Positions 36,193-44,698 of a stretch of 64,000 nt of DNA are shown one piece after another (within the stretch, counting starts at the first letter, position 1; each line of letters begins with the position of its first letter). The stretch comes from an uncultured Collinsella sp. (GTDB taxonomy: Bacteria > Actinomycetota > Coriobacteriia > Coriobacteriales > Coriobacteriaceae): contig UQUG01000005.1 in NCBI GenBank assembly GCA_900544205.1, positions 1-64,000 of the forward strand, written 5' to 3'. The notes beneath the pieces were generated by a model, which searched no databases, had not been told where the DNA came from, and saw nothing but the letters and a program-made list of their open reading frames with translations. A program made the translations under genes and the position numbers.

Positions 36193-37215
36193 CTACTCCA
36201 TGGTCTCTTGGCAGACAACCTCGCGAATGGCGCGGATGCGGCGCATGGTGTCGTCGAACTGATCGGGGGTGAGGGCCTGGGCGCCGTCGGACCAGGCGCG
36301 GCTCGGCTCGTCGTGGACCTCGATCTCCAGGCCGTTGGCACCGCAGGCGGTCGCGGCGAGCGCCATGGGCTCAACGTAGCGGGTGTAGCCGGTGGCATGG
36401 CTGGGGTCGGCGACGACGGGCAGGTGCGACAGGTGGTGCAGCACCGGCACGGCGTTGAGGTCAAAAGTGTTGCGGGTGCGGGTCTCGAAAGTGCGAATGC
36501 CGCGCTCGCACAGGATGACGTTGTCGTTGCCCTCGCTCATGATGTATTCGGCAGCCATGAGCAGCTCGTCGATCGTGCCGGACATGCCGCGCTTGAGCAG
36601 GATCGGGGTCTTGGTCTTACCGACTTCCTTGAGCAGGGGGAAGTTCTGGGCGTTGCGGGCGCCGATCTGCATGACGTCGATCTTCTTGTCGAGGAAGACC
36701 TGCACGTCGCGCGGGTCCATGATCTCGGTGACGATGGGCATGTCGAGCTCGGCCGATGCCTCGCACAGCAGGTCGAGACCGGCGGGACCCATGCCCTGGT
36801 AGGCGTAGGGGGAGGTGCGGGGCTTGTAGGCGCCACCGCGCAGCATCGTGGCGCCGGCTGACTTCACGCGGCGGGCGATGCGGATGAGGTTCTCGCCTTC
36901 GACGGAGCACGGGCCGGCGATGACCTGGAACTGGTCGCCGCCGATCTTGACGCCGTGACCGCAGTCGATGACGGAGTCCTCGGGGTGGAACTTGCGGTTG
37001 GCGCGCTTGAACGGCTCGGAGACGCGCTGCACGCGCTCGACGACATCCATGGACTCGAGCAGGAACGGGTCGATCTTGGTCGTATCGCCCACCAAGCCGA
37101 TAATCGTCTCATTCTCGCCGCGCGAGACATCGGTCTTCAGGCCCTTTTTCTCAATCCAGCTGACGATATGGCCGACGGCCTCGTCGCTGGCGCTCTGCTT
37201 TAAAATTGCAATCAT
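36193..37215 (-). CDS. aroF: 3-deoxy-7-phosphoheptulonate (DAHP) synthase with N-terminal ferredoxin-like regulatory domain
   Basis: The 340-aa enzyme has an N-terminal ~70-residue ferredoxin-like (ACT-like) domain (MIAILKQSASDEAVGHIVSW), as in Thermotoga-type DAHP synthases, where it senses tyrosine. The catalytic barrel follows with IAGPCSVEGENLI, GGAYKPRTSPYAYQG and KRGMSGTIDELL. It makes DAHP from PEP and erythrose-4-phosphate and is the first gene of the aromatic operon. A possible leader peptide and terminator precede it. Confidence 0.93.
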   Translation of the reverse strand: MIAILKQSASDEAVGHIVSWIEKKGLKTDVSRGENETIIGLVGDTTKIDPFLLESMDVVERVQRVSEPFKRANRKFHPEDSVIDCGHGVKIGGDQFQVIAGPCSVEGENLIRIARRVKSAGATMLRGGAYKPRTSPYAYQGMGPAGLDLLCEASAELDMPIVTEIMDPRDVQVFLDKKIDVMQIGARNAQNFPLLKEVGKTKTPILLKRGMSGTIDELLMAAEYIMSEGNDNVILCERGIRTFETRTRNTFDLNAVPVLHHLSHLPVVADPSHATGYTRYVEPMALAATACGANGLEIEVHDEPSRAWSDGAQALTPDQFDDTMRRIRAIREVVCQETME

Positions 37216-37289
37216 GGTGTGCCTCTCACCTCGATGGATAACTTTTGCAAAAAACGGCCCGCAATGCGAGCCGTGTATATATGGTGCAT
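37212..37289 (-). CDS. Possible 25-aa leader peptide ahead of aroF
   Basis: An open frame starts with ATG at 37289 and stops with TGA overlapping the aroF ATG. It has no ribosome binding site, but a TATAAA (37295-37300) ends 6 bp before the ATG, so it could be translated from a leaderless transcript. Codon 5 is Tyr, and codons 6-12 form an intrinsic terminator hairpin. The peptide itself has no run of aromatic residues (MHHIYTARIAGRF). It may be chance. Confidence 0.4.
   Translation of the reverse strand: MHHIYTARIAGRFLQKLSIEVRGTP
37249..37274 (-). terminator. Intrinsic terminator (candidate attenuator) in the aroF leader
   Basis: On the minus strand ACGGCTCGC pairs with GCGGGCCGT (9 bp, one G-U), with an ATT loop and a T6 run. 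It lies between the candidate promoter and the aroF start, so it would stop transcription of the aromatic operon unless disrupted. Confidence 0.65.
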
Positions 37290-37294
37290 GAGAG

Positions 37295-37300
37295 TTTATA
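37295..37300 (-). promoter_or_regulatory. Candidate -10 box for the aromatic operon
   Basis: The minus strand reads TATAAA, 6 bp before the leader ATG. No good -35 match is seen 17 bp upstream, so this is a weak call. Confidence 0.35.
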
Positions 37301-37379
37301 CTATCTGACTCGCTTTTGCCTTCTAAAGTGGGCCGTTGCGCCGCGTCTTCCTCGGAATTGCAAAGCTTTTTCTTTTATT

Positions 37380-37409
37380 TTGATAGCCCGTGGTGCACTT
37401 GGGTATAAT
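37380..37409 (+). promoter_or_regulatory. Promoter of tRNA-Arg(CCG)
   Basis: TTGATA (37380-37385), an 18-bp spacer and a perfect TATAAT (37404-37409), 11 bp before the tRNA. Confidence 0.8.
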
Positions 37410-37420
37410 GCCAAACGTTG

Positions 37421-37497
37421 GCCCTATTAGCTCAGGGGATTAGAGCGTCTGCCTCCGGAGCAGAAGGCCGTTGGTTCGAATCCAACATGGGGCACCA
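37421..37497 (+). tRNA. tRNA-Arg (anticodon CCG)
   Basis: GCCCTAT pairs with ATGGGGC with one G-U pair; the discriminator is A and CCA is encoded. The anticodon loop CTCCGGA gives CCG, reading CGG. The T arm is TTGGTTCGAATCCAA. A strong promoter precedes it. Confidence 0.95.
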
Positions 37498-37508
37498 TCG
37501 AACGTAAG

Positions 37509-37543
37509 ACCGTCCGAACCTCGCATGGTCCGGGCGGTTTTTC
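37509..37543 (+). terminator. Terminator after tRNA-Arg(CCG)
   Basis: ACCGTCCGAACC (37509-37520) pairs with GGTCCGGGCGGT (37527-37538) with two imperfect positions, followed by TTTTTC. Confidence 0.75.
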
Positions 37544-37573
37544 TTATACCGACGCGACGTGATGGGACGTGGT

Positions 37574-40297
37574 ATGGCAGCAACGGATATCGAGCGCGGA
37601 CTCTCGACCGCCGAGGTTGAGGAGCGCATCGCCGCCGGTAAGATCAACCGCAACATGGAGCTCAAGACCAAGTCGGTCAAAGAGTTCATCATCGAGAACC
37701 TCTGCACGTTGTTCAATTTGATCAACGTGATCTTGGCGTTCCTGGTCATTTTGACCGGTTCGTTTAAGAACCTGACGTTCCTGTTTGTGGTGTTCCTCAA
37801 TACCGCTATTGGCGTCATTCAATCCATGCGGTCCAAGAAGATGGTCGATAAGCTCACGCTGCTGACCTCTAAGAAGGCCATCGCGGTGCGCGACGGTGCC
37901 GAGGTGGAGCTCGACTTGGACCAGATCGTGCTCGACGACATCATCCGCCTGGGGCGCGGCGACCAGATTCCCGCTGATGCCGTAGTGGTTTCAGGCGAGG
38001 CTCTCGTGAACGAGAGCTTGCTGACGGGCGAGAGCGACCTTATCAAGAAACAGCCCGGTTCCGAGCTCATGAGCGGCAGCTTTATCGACTCGGGCCTGCT
38101 GCGCGCCCGCGTGATCCATGTCGGCGCCGACAACTACGTGGCTAAGATCAATAACGAGGCCAAATACGTCAAAAAGGTCAATTCCGAGATCATGAACGCG
38201 CTTAACGCCATCGTGCGCTTTGCGAGCATCATCATGATCCCGCTCGGTTTGGCGTTGTTTGCCTCAAGTGTGAGCGAGCTGTGGGATGCCGCGGGAACCC
38301 CGGGCGATAGCGCGCTTTCGTGGTGCTTCTCCGAGCTGTTGGCTGGTCATGTGCCTTCGTCGGCGCTGCTGTCCACGGTGGGCGCCCTGCTGGGCATGAT
38401 CCCGCAAGGCCTGGTGCTGCTGACCTCGTCGGTGCTCGCCATCGCCACGGTGCGCTTGGCCCGCCGCAAGGTGCTGGCGCAGCAGCTCTACTGCATCGAG
38501 ACGCTCGCGCGCGTCGACGTGCTGTGCCTGGACAAGACGGGTACCATTACCTCGGGTCGTATGGAGGTCGAGGGCACCTACCCGCTGCCTGTTGAGGGTG
38601 TTGGCTTTGGCGTGGACTCGGACGAGGCGGCTGTTCCCGTCGATACCACAGTGCTCGATTTTGCGCTGGCTAACGTGGCGCGTGCGACTTCGGCCGATGC
38701 CAACGAGACCTGCCAGGCGCTGCTCAACTATTATGCTGATCGCCCGGTCGAGGTGTCTGAGCCGCTGTCGGTCATTCCGTTCTCGTCCTCCAAAAAGTGG
38801 AGCGGCGCGTCGTTTGCGCAGGGCTCCTATGTGATGGGTGCGGCGCAGTTTGTGCTCTCTGATCGTGTGTTTTCGCAGGTCGAGAACCGTGTCGCCGAGC
38901 TTGCCGATACCTGCCGCGTGCTCGTGGTGGCGCGCGTGGACGGCTTTACGCCCGATGGCGATATGGTGGGCGAGGCCGAGCCCGTGGGCTTTGTGACCAT
39001 CCGCGACGAGATTCGTACCTCGGCGGCCGAGACCATCGGCTACTTTAACGAGCAGGGCGTGACCCTCAACGTGATCAGTGGCGACGACCCGCGTACGGTG
39101 TCGTCGATCGCGCGCGTGGTGGGCGTGCCGGGGGCGGACGCTTATGTGGACGCCACGACGCTCGATACACCGGCCAAGCTTGATGCCGCGGTGGACCGCT
39201 ACCATGTCTTTGGTCGTGTGACCCCGCAGCAGAAGCGCGAGCTCGTGCAGGCGCTCAAGCGCCGCGAGCACACCGTGGCCATGACGGGCGACGGCGTCAA
39301 CGACGTGCTGGCGCTCAAGGAGGCCGACTGCTCCGTGGCCATGGCGGCCGGCTCCGATGCCGCGCGTAACGTGGCCGAGATCGTACTCGTCGACAACGAC
39401 TTTGCCTCGATGCCCGCCGTGGTGGCCGAGGGCCGTCGCTCCATCAACAACCTGCAGCGCTCGGCGTCGCTGTTCCTGACCAAGACGCTGTTCTCGATGG
39501 GCCTGGCGGCGCTGTGCATCGCGCTGCCGCCGTACCCCTTCGAGCCCATCCAGATGACGCTCATTAACTTCTTCTGCATCGGCGCGCCGGGCTTTGTGTT
39601 GGGCCTGGAGCCCAACAATGCTCGTGTGAAGGGTGCGTTTTTGAGCAACGTACTCAAGCGTGCACTGCCGGCGTCGATTGCGGTCATTTTGGCTGCGGCG
39701 CTCGACATCTTTGTGGCGCGCGTGTTTGGCTTTAGCCAGCTCACGCTGTCTACGATGTGCCTGCTTACGTCGTGCGCGGCGAGCGTCAGCCTAATCTGGC
39801 GCATCTCGCAGCCTCTCACGCCCTTACGTGTGGTGCTCTTTGTGTTTGTAGTCGCCGGCATCCTGGCGGGCGTTATCGGATTCCCGGAGCTGCTGTCTAT
39901 TGCCAACCTGTCGATGGGCCAGATGGTTATCTTGGCTGTTATCGTGGTCTTTACCTGCTCGGTGTTCTTTAAGCTCGCCACGATGATGGATTCGCTCAAG
40001 CCGCGTCGTCGTCATGCCGCAACTGGTTTTGGCCGCGGTGTGCGCGTCCGCCTGGGTCGCGGTGGCGGCAAGGTGAGCTCGACGGGCTCGACGGCCGAAC
40101 GTTTTGCCAAGCGCGTCGCCGCCGACATGGCGCAGCGCCGCGAAGATCGCACCGCTCGCGAGGCCGAGGCCCGCGCACTCGAGGGCGTGGCCCAGGCCCA
40201 GCCCAAGAAAAAGAAGAGTACCGGAGCCAAGCGCTCTCGCGTGACCAAGTCCGCCCAAGGCATCAAAGTCTCGATGCCAAGCAAAAAGAAGAAGTAA
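37574..40297 (+). CDS. Cation-translocating P-type ATPase (CtpE/calcium-type) with basic C-terminal tail
   Basis: The 907-aa protein is a P-type ATPase: phosphorylation site DKTGTIT, actuator loop LLTGESDL, hinge TGDGVNDVLALKEADCSVAM, and MIPQGLVLLTS in helix 4 ahead of the phosphorylation site. The helix 4 sequence resembles the MIPEGL form of mycobacterial CtpE, a calcium pump, with Gln in place of Glu; the ion is therefore uncertain. Ten membrane segments are likely. The last ~95 residues form a Lys/Arg-rich soluble tail (PKKKKSTGAKRS, SMPSKKKK). The ATG at 37574 has GGGA in range; GTG/ATG at 37559/37562 are possible. Confidence 0.88.
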   Translation: MAATDIERGLSTAEVEERIAAGKINRNMELKTKSVKEFIIENLCTLFNLINVILAFLVILTGSFKNLTFLFVVFLNTAIGVIQSMRSKKMVDKLTLLTSKKAIAVRDGAEVELDLDQIVLDDIIRLGRGDQIPADAVVVSGEALVNESLLTGESDLIKKQPGSELMSGSFIDSGLLRARVIHVGADNYVAKINNEAKYVKKVNSEIMNALNAIVRFASIIMIPLGLALFASSVSELWDAAGTPGDSALSWCFSELLAGHVPSSALLSTVGALLGMIPQGLVLLTSSVLAIATVRLARRKVLAQQLYCIETLARVDVLCLDKTGTITSGRMEVEGTYPLPVEGVGFGVDSDEAAVPVDTTVLDFALANVARATSADANETCQALLNYYADRPVEVSEPLSVIPFSSSKKWSGASFAQGSYVMGAAQFVLSDRVFSQVENRVAELADTCRVLVVARVDGFTPDGDMVGEAEPVGFVTIRDEIRTSAAETIGYFNEQGVTLNVISGDDPRTVSSIARVVGVPGADAYVDATTLDTPAKLDAAVDRYHVFGRVTPQQKRELVQALKRREHTVAMTGDGVNDVLALKEADCSVAMAAGSDAARNVAEIVLVDNDFASMPAVVAEGRRSINNLQRSASLFLTKTLFSMGLAALCIALPPYPFEPIQMTLINFFCIGAPGFVLGLEPNNARVKGAFLSNVLKRALPASIAVILAAALDIFVARVFGFSQLTLSTMCLLTSCAASVSLIWRISQPLTPLRVVLFVFVVAGILAGVIGFPELLSIANLSMGQMVILAVIVVFTCSVFFKLATMMDSLKPRRRHAATGFGRGVRVRLGRGGGKVSSTGSTAERFAKRVAADMAQRREDRTAREAEARALEGVAQAQPKKKKSTGAKRSRVTKSAQGIKVSMPSKKKK

Positions 40298-40400
40298 CTA
40301 CGCGCCCTGCCGATGTTGAATTGGTGCCTTGCTCCTGTGGGGCCGTGGCGATGTTATGCTCTAACCTCGATTGTTTGAATTGCTTCGAAAAGAGGATGCC

Positions 40401-41543
40401 GTGATCTGCCCGCATTGCCTTAAGACTATCGAGGACGGCGCCTCGTTCTGCCCCTACTGCAACGCATATGTGGGTCCGGGCGATGGCCCCGAGCACACCG
40501 AGTTCGTGTTCTGCGAGGGCTGCGGTGCCCGTCTTTCTCCGCATGATCGTACGTGTCCCAAATGCGGACGCCCCGCTCCGGGTATCCTCTCCGAGGACGC
40601 GGCCGCATCCGACCTGGCAGCGGGCCGCACGGCGGGCTTTCCGCGCCTAACGCAAGAGCAGATCGATACCGAGGTGCCTCATGCGCCCGCCTCGGCTGCC
40701 GCGGTTCTTTCGGATGCCGCCGACCCCAATGAGACTTGCGTGCTGCCGGCTTTCGATAAGGATTTCGGTATCCCCAAGGTCGACATTCCCACGCCCGTTT
40801 CCCTGCACGACGATGCTCAAAAACCCAAGCGCAAGGTGCACCCCGACGAGGACGCTTATCACAAGCACAAGCGTCATATCCCCAAGCCGCTCATTATCAT
40901 CGCGGTCCTTGCCGTCGTTTGCGGCGGTGCCTATTGGTTCGTGACGACCGATCCCATGGGTGTCATGCCTGGCTTCTACGACCAGTTTGGCCAAGCTGCA
41001 CAAACCACCTTCCCCACGCGCCAAAAGGGCGAGGCGACTGAGGACGATACCAAGCAAGACGATTCTGCCGAGGTGGTCCAGGAAGAAACTGTGCTCACCG
41101 ATGATCAGCTCTATACCAGGCTCGACGGTCTGTATCAGACCATCGTGTCCTACGGTGACGAGGACCAGATCGGCGAGGTCATCGATTCCTTTAACAACGG
41201 CTATCTCCGAACGCCGCTGTCCACCCGTCAGGAGCTGTCGCAGAGTGCTTACGCCCTGCGCGACCAGATTAAAAAGACGCAAGATGAGCTCAGCAACCTT
41301 AAGTACCAGGACGATACGGTCTATGCGGACGACATTGCCCACTTAAAGCAGCTTGCCGAGTGGATGTATGAGCGCGTCGACGTGATCTGCCAGAGTTGGG
41401 ACATCTCGCTGGCCATTCCCGATGGCGAGTCGATGAGTTCTCACCAAAGCGAGATCCTGGCGCCCATCGCTCAGGGTGGCAACAGCGCGCTTAATCAGTA
41501 CGACGCCAACGTGGGCTCCTGGAAGCCGCAGCAGCGTTCCTAA
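40401..41543 (+). CDS. Zinc-ribbon membrane protein of unknown function
   Basis: The 380-aa protein begins with two zinc ribbons (CPHCLKTIEDGASFCPYC and CEGCGARLSPHDRTCPKC), continues with a disordered acidic linker, one membrane helix at about residues 170-190 (PLIIIAVLAVVCGGAYWFV), and an external ~190-residue Glu/Gln-rich helical part. Such single-pass zinc-ribbon proteins are widespread in Actinobacteria and Firmicutes and mostly uncharacterised. GTG at 40401 is chosen because AGAGG fits; the TTG at 40371 has no such site. Its neighbours give no clear functional link. Confidence 0.75.
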   Translation: MICPHCLKTIEDGASFCPYCNAYVGPGDGPEHTEFVFCEGCGARLSPHDRTCPKCGRPAPGILSEDAAASDLAAGRTAGFPRLTQEQIDTEVPHAPASAAAVLSDAADPNETCVLPAFDKDFGIPKVDIPTPVSLHDDAQKPKRKVHPDEDAYHKHKRHIPKPLIIIAVLAVVCGGAYWFVTTDPMGVMPGFYDQFGQAAQTTFPTRQKGEATEDDTKQDDSAEVVQEETVLTDDQLYTRLDGLYQTIVSYGDEDQIGEVIDSFNNGYLRTPLSTRQELSQSAYALRDQIKKTQDELSNLKYQDDTVYADDIAHLKQLAEWMYERVDVICQSWDISLAIPDGESMSSHQSEILAPIAQGGNSALNQYDANVGSWKPQQRS

Positions 41544-41590
41544 AATTAGTTCGCCATAGTCGCCATAGTCGGCATAACCTACGTGCGCAA

Positions 41591-41620
41591 TTGATGTAAG
41601 CGCATGCTTATTGCTACAAT
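41591..41620 (+). promoter_or_regulatory. Promoter of the cyclophilin gene
   Basis: TTGATG (41591-41596), an 18-bp spacer and TACAAT (41615-41620), 39 bp before the ATG. Confidence 0.65.
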
Positions 41621-41659
41621 TCGTACAAATATGCTTTAAACGCACGAGGAAGGAACCAC

Positions 41660-42202
41660 ATGTTTGGTTTTAAGAAAGAGCTCTACACGCCCGAGTATCA
41701 GCTTGCCGGCGACGAGTGCGCCGTTATCGAGACGTCGAAGGGTACCATCAAGGTCAAGTTTGACGGCGAGGGCGCTCCCATTCATGTCGCGAACTTCTGC
41801 GAGCTTTCTACGATGGGCTTCTATGATGGCCTTAAGTTCCATCGCTATGTGCCCGGCTTTGTCATTCAGGGCGGCGACCCCAATACCCGCGATATGTCCG
41901 GCGCCGACGTCGCTGCCGGTCTTGAGGGCCCCGACGGCATGCCCGGTACCGGTGGTCCCGGCTACTGCATCAAGGGCGAGTTTGCCACCAATCCGCGCAA
42001 CAGCCATGTCGATGGTGCCCTTGCCATGGCACGCTCCATGGACCCCGATTCCGCGGGTTCGCAGTTCTACTTCTGCCTGGGCGCCCAGCATAACCTCGAT
42101 TCCGGTTACACCGTCTTTGGTACCACGGTCGAGGGTCTCGATGTGATTTCGCAGCTGCGTGCCGGCGACGAGATCGTCCATGTCGAGATCGTTCACGAGT
42201 AA
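41660..42202 (+). CDS. Cyclophilin-type peptidyl-prolyl cis-trans isomerase
   Basis: The 180-aa protein has the cyclophilin core: FHRYVPGFVIQGGDPNTRD (catalytic Arg in FHR), GYCIKGEF, and AGSQFYFCLGAQHNLDSGYT. It speeds up proline isomerisation in protein folding. No signal peptide is present, so it is cytoplasmic. A loop of about 15 residues around AAGLEGPDGMPGTGGPG is longer than in minimal forms. AGGAAGG precedes the ATG, and the TPR gene starts 11 bp downstream. Confidence 0.92.
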   Translation: MFGFKKELYTPEYQLAGDECAVIETSKGTIKVKFDGEGAPIHVANFCELSTMGFYDGLKFHRYVPGFVIQGGDPNTRDMSGADVAAGLEGPDGMPGTGGPGYCIKGEFATNPRNSHVDGALAMARSMDPDSAGSQFYFCLGAQHNLDSGYTVFGTTVEGLDVISQLRAGDEIVHVEIVHE

Positions 42203-42213
42203 AGGGGACTTCC

Positions 42214-43518
42214 TTGAATAGCCAGCTGATCCAACAGGGCCGCGCCGCTTACCGCGCGGGTGATTTTTCCGCTGCAGCCCAGATGCTTGGGGCGGCAAAG
42301 ACTCCCGATGAGATTATGGGCGAGGCCGATCACCTTCGTGGCAACGCCTTGATGCACCTGGGCATGTATGCCGAGGCCGCCGAGGCTTATGCTGCCGCCC
42401 TCAACGACGGCACCTACGGCAAGCGCGGCGCGCTGCTCACCAACCGCGGCAAGGCGCTCGCCGCCGTGGGCGACTACACGACGGCCGCCCAGGCGTTCTC
42501 TGCTGCTACGCAGGATGCTTCCTATGCCACGCCGTTCAAGGCCTATCTGGGCCTGGGCAATGCGCTGTTCCAGTCGGGCGATTATGCCAACGCGGGTACT
42601 GCCTTCCGTCAGGCTGCCATCGACGGCGCCAATCCGGCTCCTGCCGCCGCACTGGGCGAGCTTGGTCGTTGCTTCATTAAGCTCGGCCGTCCGGCGGATG
42701 CCGTGGAGACCTACCGCACGGCTATCGACTTTGCCGGCCCCCGCGACGACACGCGTGCGCTCAACGCCGGCATGGGTCAGGCACTTTCTGCCGCCGGCCG
42801 CCCCTCCGACGCACTCGACGCCTTTAACGCCGCTACTGCCGATGGCATCTACCAGCTCACCTCCGAGCAGGCCGATGAGCTTGCCCGCGTGCACGATTCG
42901 CTTGCCGCGCTGTCTGCCCAGACGGCTATGGCCACGGCTCCGGCGCCCGCGATGGACGCTCCTGCCGTCGATCCGCTCGATCCTACGGGCGCGACCGGTC
43001 AGTTTATGCCCGATCCCTCGGACACCGGCTTCTTTACGCTGTCCGAGTCCGAGATGGTCCAGCAGGACCGTCAGGATCGTAAGCAGGCCAAGGTCCGTCG
43101 TCGCCATCGCCACACGGGTCTCAAAGTCTTCATCGTGCTGCTTCTGCTCATTTTGATCGCCGCGGGCGGTCTGGGCTTTGCCTACACGCGCGGCTTTGGC
43201 TTCCCCTCGCAGGAGTCGGTTATCACCGATCTGTTCCAGGCTGCCGGCGACGGTGACACCGCAAAGGCCGAGTCTTGCCTGGCCTCGAGCCTGTCCGAGG
43301 ACGCCAAGTCGATGATCATCTCTTCGATTCCGCAGGGCGCCACCGTGTCCGTCGAGGGCATGGATCAGTCCATGACCGAGACGACCGCCAAGGTTAAGGC
43401 ATCGCTGTCCAAGGGCGGCGAGCAGGAGTACACCGTCAAATTCGTGCGCTCTGACAACCATATCGGCTGGGCCGTTTCCTCGCTCGATATGGATTTCTCG
43501 GCTGCTGACAACCAGTAG
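42214..43518 (+). CDS. TPR-repeat protein with one membrane helix
   Basis: The 434-aa protein starts with TTG behind AAAGGGG. The first ~230 residues hold about six tetratricopeptide-like repeats (HLRGNALMHLGMYAEAAEAYA, YLGLGNALFQSGDYANAGTAF). A membrane helix lies near residues 305-325 (LKVFIVLLLLILIAAGGLGFA). The ~100-residue external C-terminus resembles a DUF4878-like lipocalin or NTF2-type fold only loosely. The likely role is a scaffold for a membrane complex, unproven. It sits directly upstream of mreB. Confidence 0.75.
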   Translation: MNSQLIQQGRAAYRAGDFSAAAQMLGAAKTPDEIMGEADHLRGNALMHLGMYAEAAEAYAAALNDGTYGKRGALLTNRGKALAAVGDYTTAAQAFSAATQDASYATPFKAYLGLGNALFQSGDYANAGTAFRQAAIDGANPAPAAALGELGRCFIKLGRPADAVETYRTAIDFAGPRDDTRALNAGMGQALSAAGRPSDALDAFNAATADGIYQLTSEQADELARVHDSLAALSAQTAMATAPAPAMDAPAVDPLDPTGATGQFMPDPSDTGFFTLSESEMVQQDRQDRKQAKVRRRHRHTGLKVFIVLLLLILIAAGGLGFAYTRGFGFPSQESVITDLFQAAGDGDTAKAESCLASSLSEDAKSMIISSIPQGATVSVEGMDQSMTETTAKVKASLSKGGEQEYTVKFVRSDNHIGWAVSSLDMDFSAADNQ

Positions 43519-43540
43519 TGACCTTATGGGATTTAGCTTT

Positions 43541-43573
43541 GCCCGGCGCTTCACCGCAAGTGAGGTGCCGGGC
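43541..43573 (+). other. Hairpin between the TPR gene and mreB
   Basis: GCCCGGC... arms at 43541-43554 and 43560-43573 pair at 12 of 14 positions. There is no T run, so its role is unclear. Confidence 0.5.
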
Positions 43574-43633
43574 TTGCGCTAGTATCATGAATTAGTAGTT
43601 TTCCAGCAATCATCCAACACATCAGGAGTTGCG

Positions 43634-44677
43634 TTGTTTTCTTTGATGGATATGTTCTTCGGTAGCTATGCGGGCGATCTCGCCATCGACCTCGGCACCG
43701 CAAATACGCTTGTCTCCGTGCGCGGCAAGGGCATCGTCATCCGCGAGCCCTCTGTTGTCGCCATCGACAAGAACGACGAGCGCATCCTGGCGGTCGGTAT
43801 CGAGGCAAAGCGCATGCTCGGCCGTACGCCCGGCAACATCGTGGCCGTTCGTCCCCTGAAGGACGGCGTCATCGCCGACTTCGATGTTACCGAGGCCATG
43901 CTTCGCTACTTTATCGACAAGGCTTCCGAGAAGCGCTATCCGTGGACCCCGCGTCCGCGCGTTGTCGTCTGCGTTCCCTCCGGCGTCACGTCGGTCGAGA
44001 AGCGTGCCGTATTTGAGGCCACGATCCAGGCCGGCGCTCGCCAGGCCTACCTGATCGAGGAGCCCATGGCCGCCGCTATCGGCGCCGACCTGCCCGTCGA
44101 GGAGCCCACCGGCTCCATGGTCATCGACATCGGTGGCGGTACCACCGAGGTTGCCGTTATCGCTATGGGCGGCATCGTCGTCTCGCAGTCCATCCGTATT
44201 GCCGGCGACGAGTTCGATCAGGCCATCCTCACGCACGTTCGTGATGCCTACAACCTGGCCATCGGCGAGCGTACGGCAGAGGACATCAAGATCAAGGTCG
44301 GCTCCGCCGTGCCGCTCAAGGACGAGCTCGATGTCGAGGTCAACGGCCGCGACGTGATCACTGGTCTGCCCAAGACCGTGCGCATCGAGAGCGAGGAGAT
44401 TCGTCGCGCACTCAACAAGCCACTCGACGAGATGGCCAAGGCCGTCAAGGACGCACTCGACGCTACGCCGCCCGATCTTGCCTCGGACCTTATGTACTAC
44501 GGCATTTTGCTGACTGGTGGCGGCGCGCTGCTGCGCGGTCTCGACGTGCGCCTGCGCGATGAGACCGGTGTTTCGGTCAACGTCAGTCCTACGGCGCTCG
44601 ATAACGTCGTTAACGGCTGCGCCCGCGTGCTCGAGGCCAATGCGTTTGATGGCGGCTTCGTCCAGACCAATGCTTAA
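43634..44677 (+). CDS. mreB: Rod shape-determining protein MreB
   Basis: The 347-aa actin homologue has the phosphate-1 loop AIDLGTANTLV, VCVPSGVTSVEKRAVFEA, the phosphate-2 loop VIDIGGGTTEVAVIA and the adenosine motif LTGGGALLRGLD. It polymerises along the membrane and guides lateral wall synthesis. TTG at 43634 follows AGGAG. The order mreB, mreC, mreD, mrdA, rodA is the usual elongasome operon. Coriobacteria often look like short rods or cocci, so this complete set is informative. Confidence 0.96.
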   Translation: MFSLMDMFFGSYAGDLAIDLGTANTLVSVRGKGIVIREPSVVAIDKNDERILAVGIEAKRMLGRTPGNIVAVRPLKDGVIADFDVTEAMLRYFIDKASEKRYPWTPRPRVVVCVPSGVTSVEKRAVFEATIQAGARQAYLIEEPMAAAIGADLPVEEPTGSMVIDIGGGTTEVAVIAMGGIVVSQSIRIAGDEFDQAILTHVRDAYNLAIGERTAEDIKIKVGSAVPLKDELDVEVNGRDVITGLPKTVRIESEEIRRALNKPLDEMAKAVKDALDATPPDLASDLMYYGILLTGGGALLRGLDVRLRDETGVSVNVSPTALDNVVNGCARVLEANAFDGGFVQTNA

Positions 44678-44698
44678 TTTCCAAAAGGTGGATTCCAT

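Noticed and set aside
35398..36861. 487-aa plus-strand frame over tyrA and aroF
   Set aside because: Antisense to two recognised enzymes, and low in complexity.
37216..37420. T-box or riboswitch upstream of aroF
   Set aside because: The leader is only about 75-85 nt from the candidate start site, too short for a T-box, and no T-box consensus is seen.
41553..41577. Short direct repeat CGCCATAGT
   Set aside because: Two copies of 9 bp with a partial third in an intergenic region; too short to interpret.
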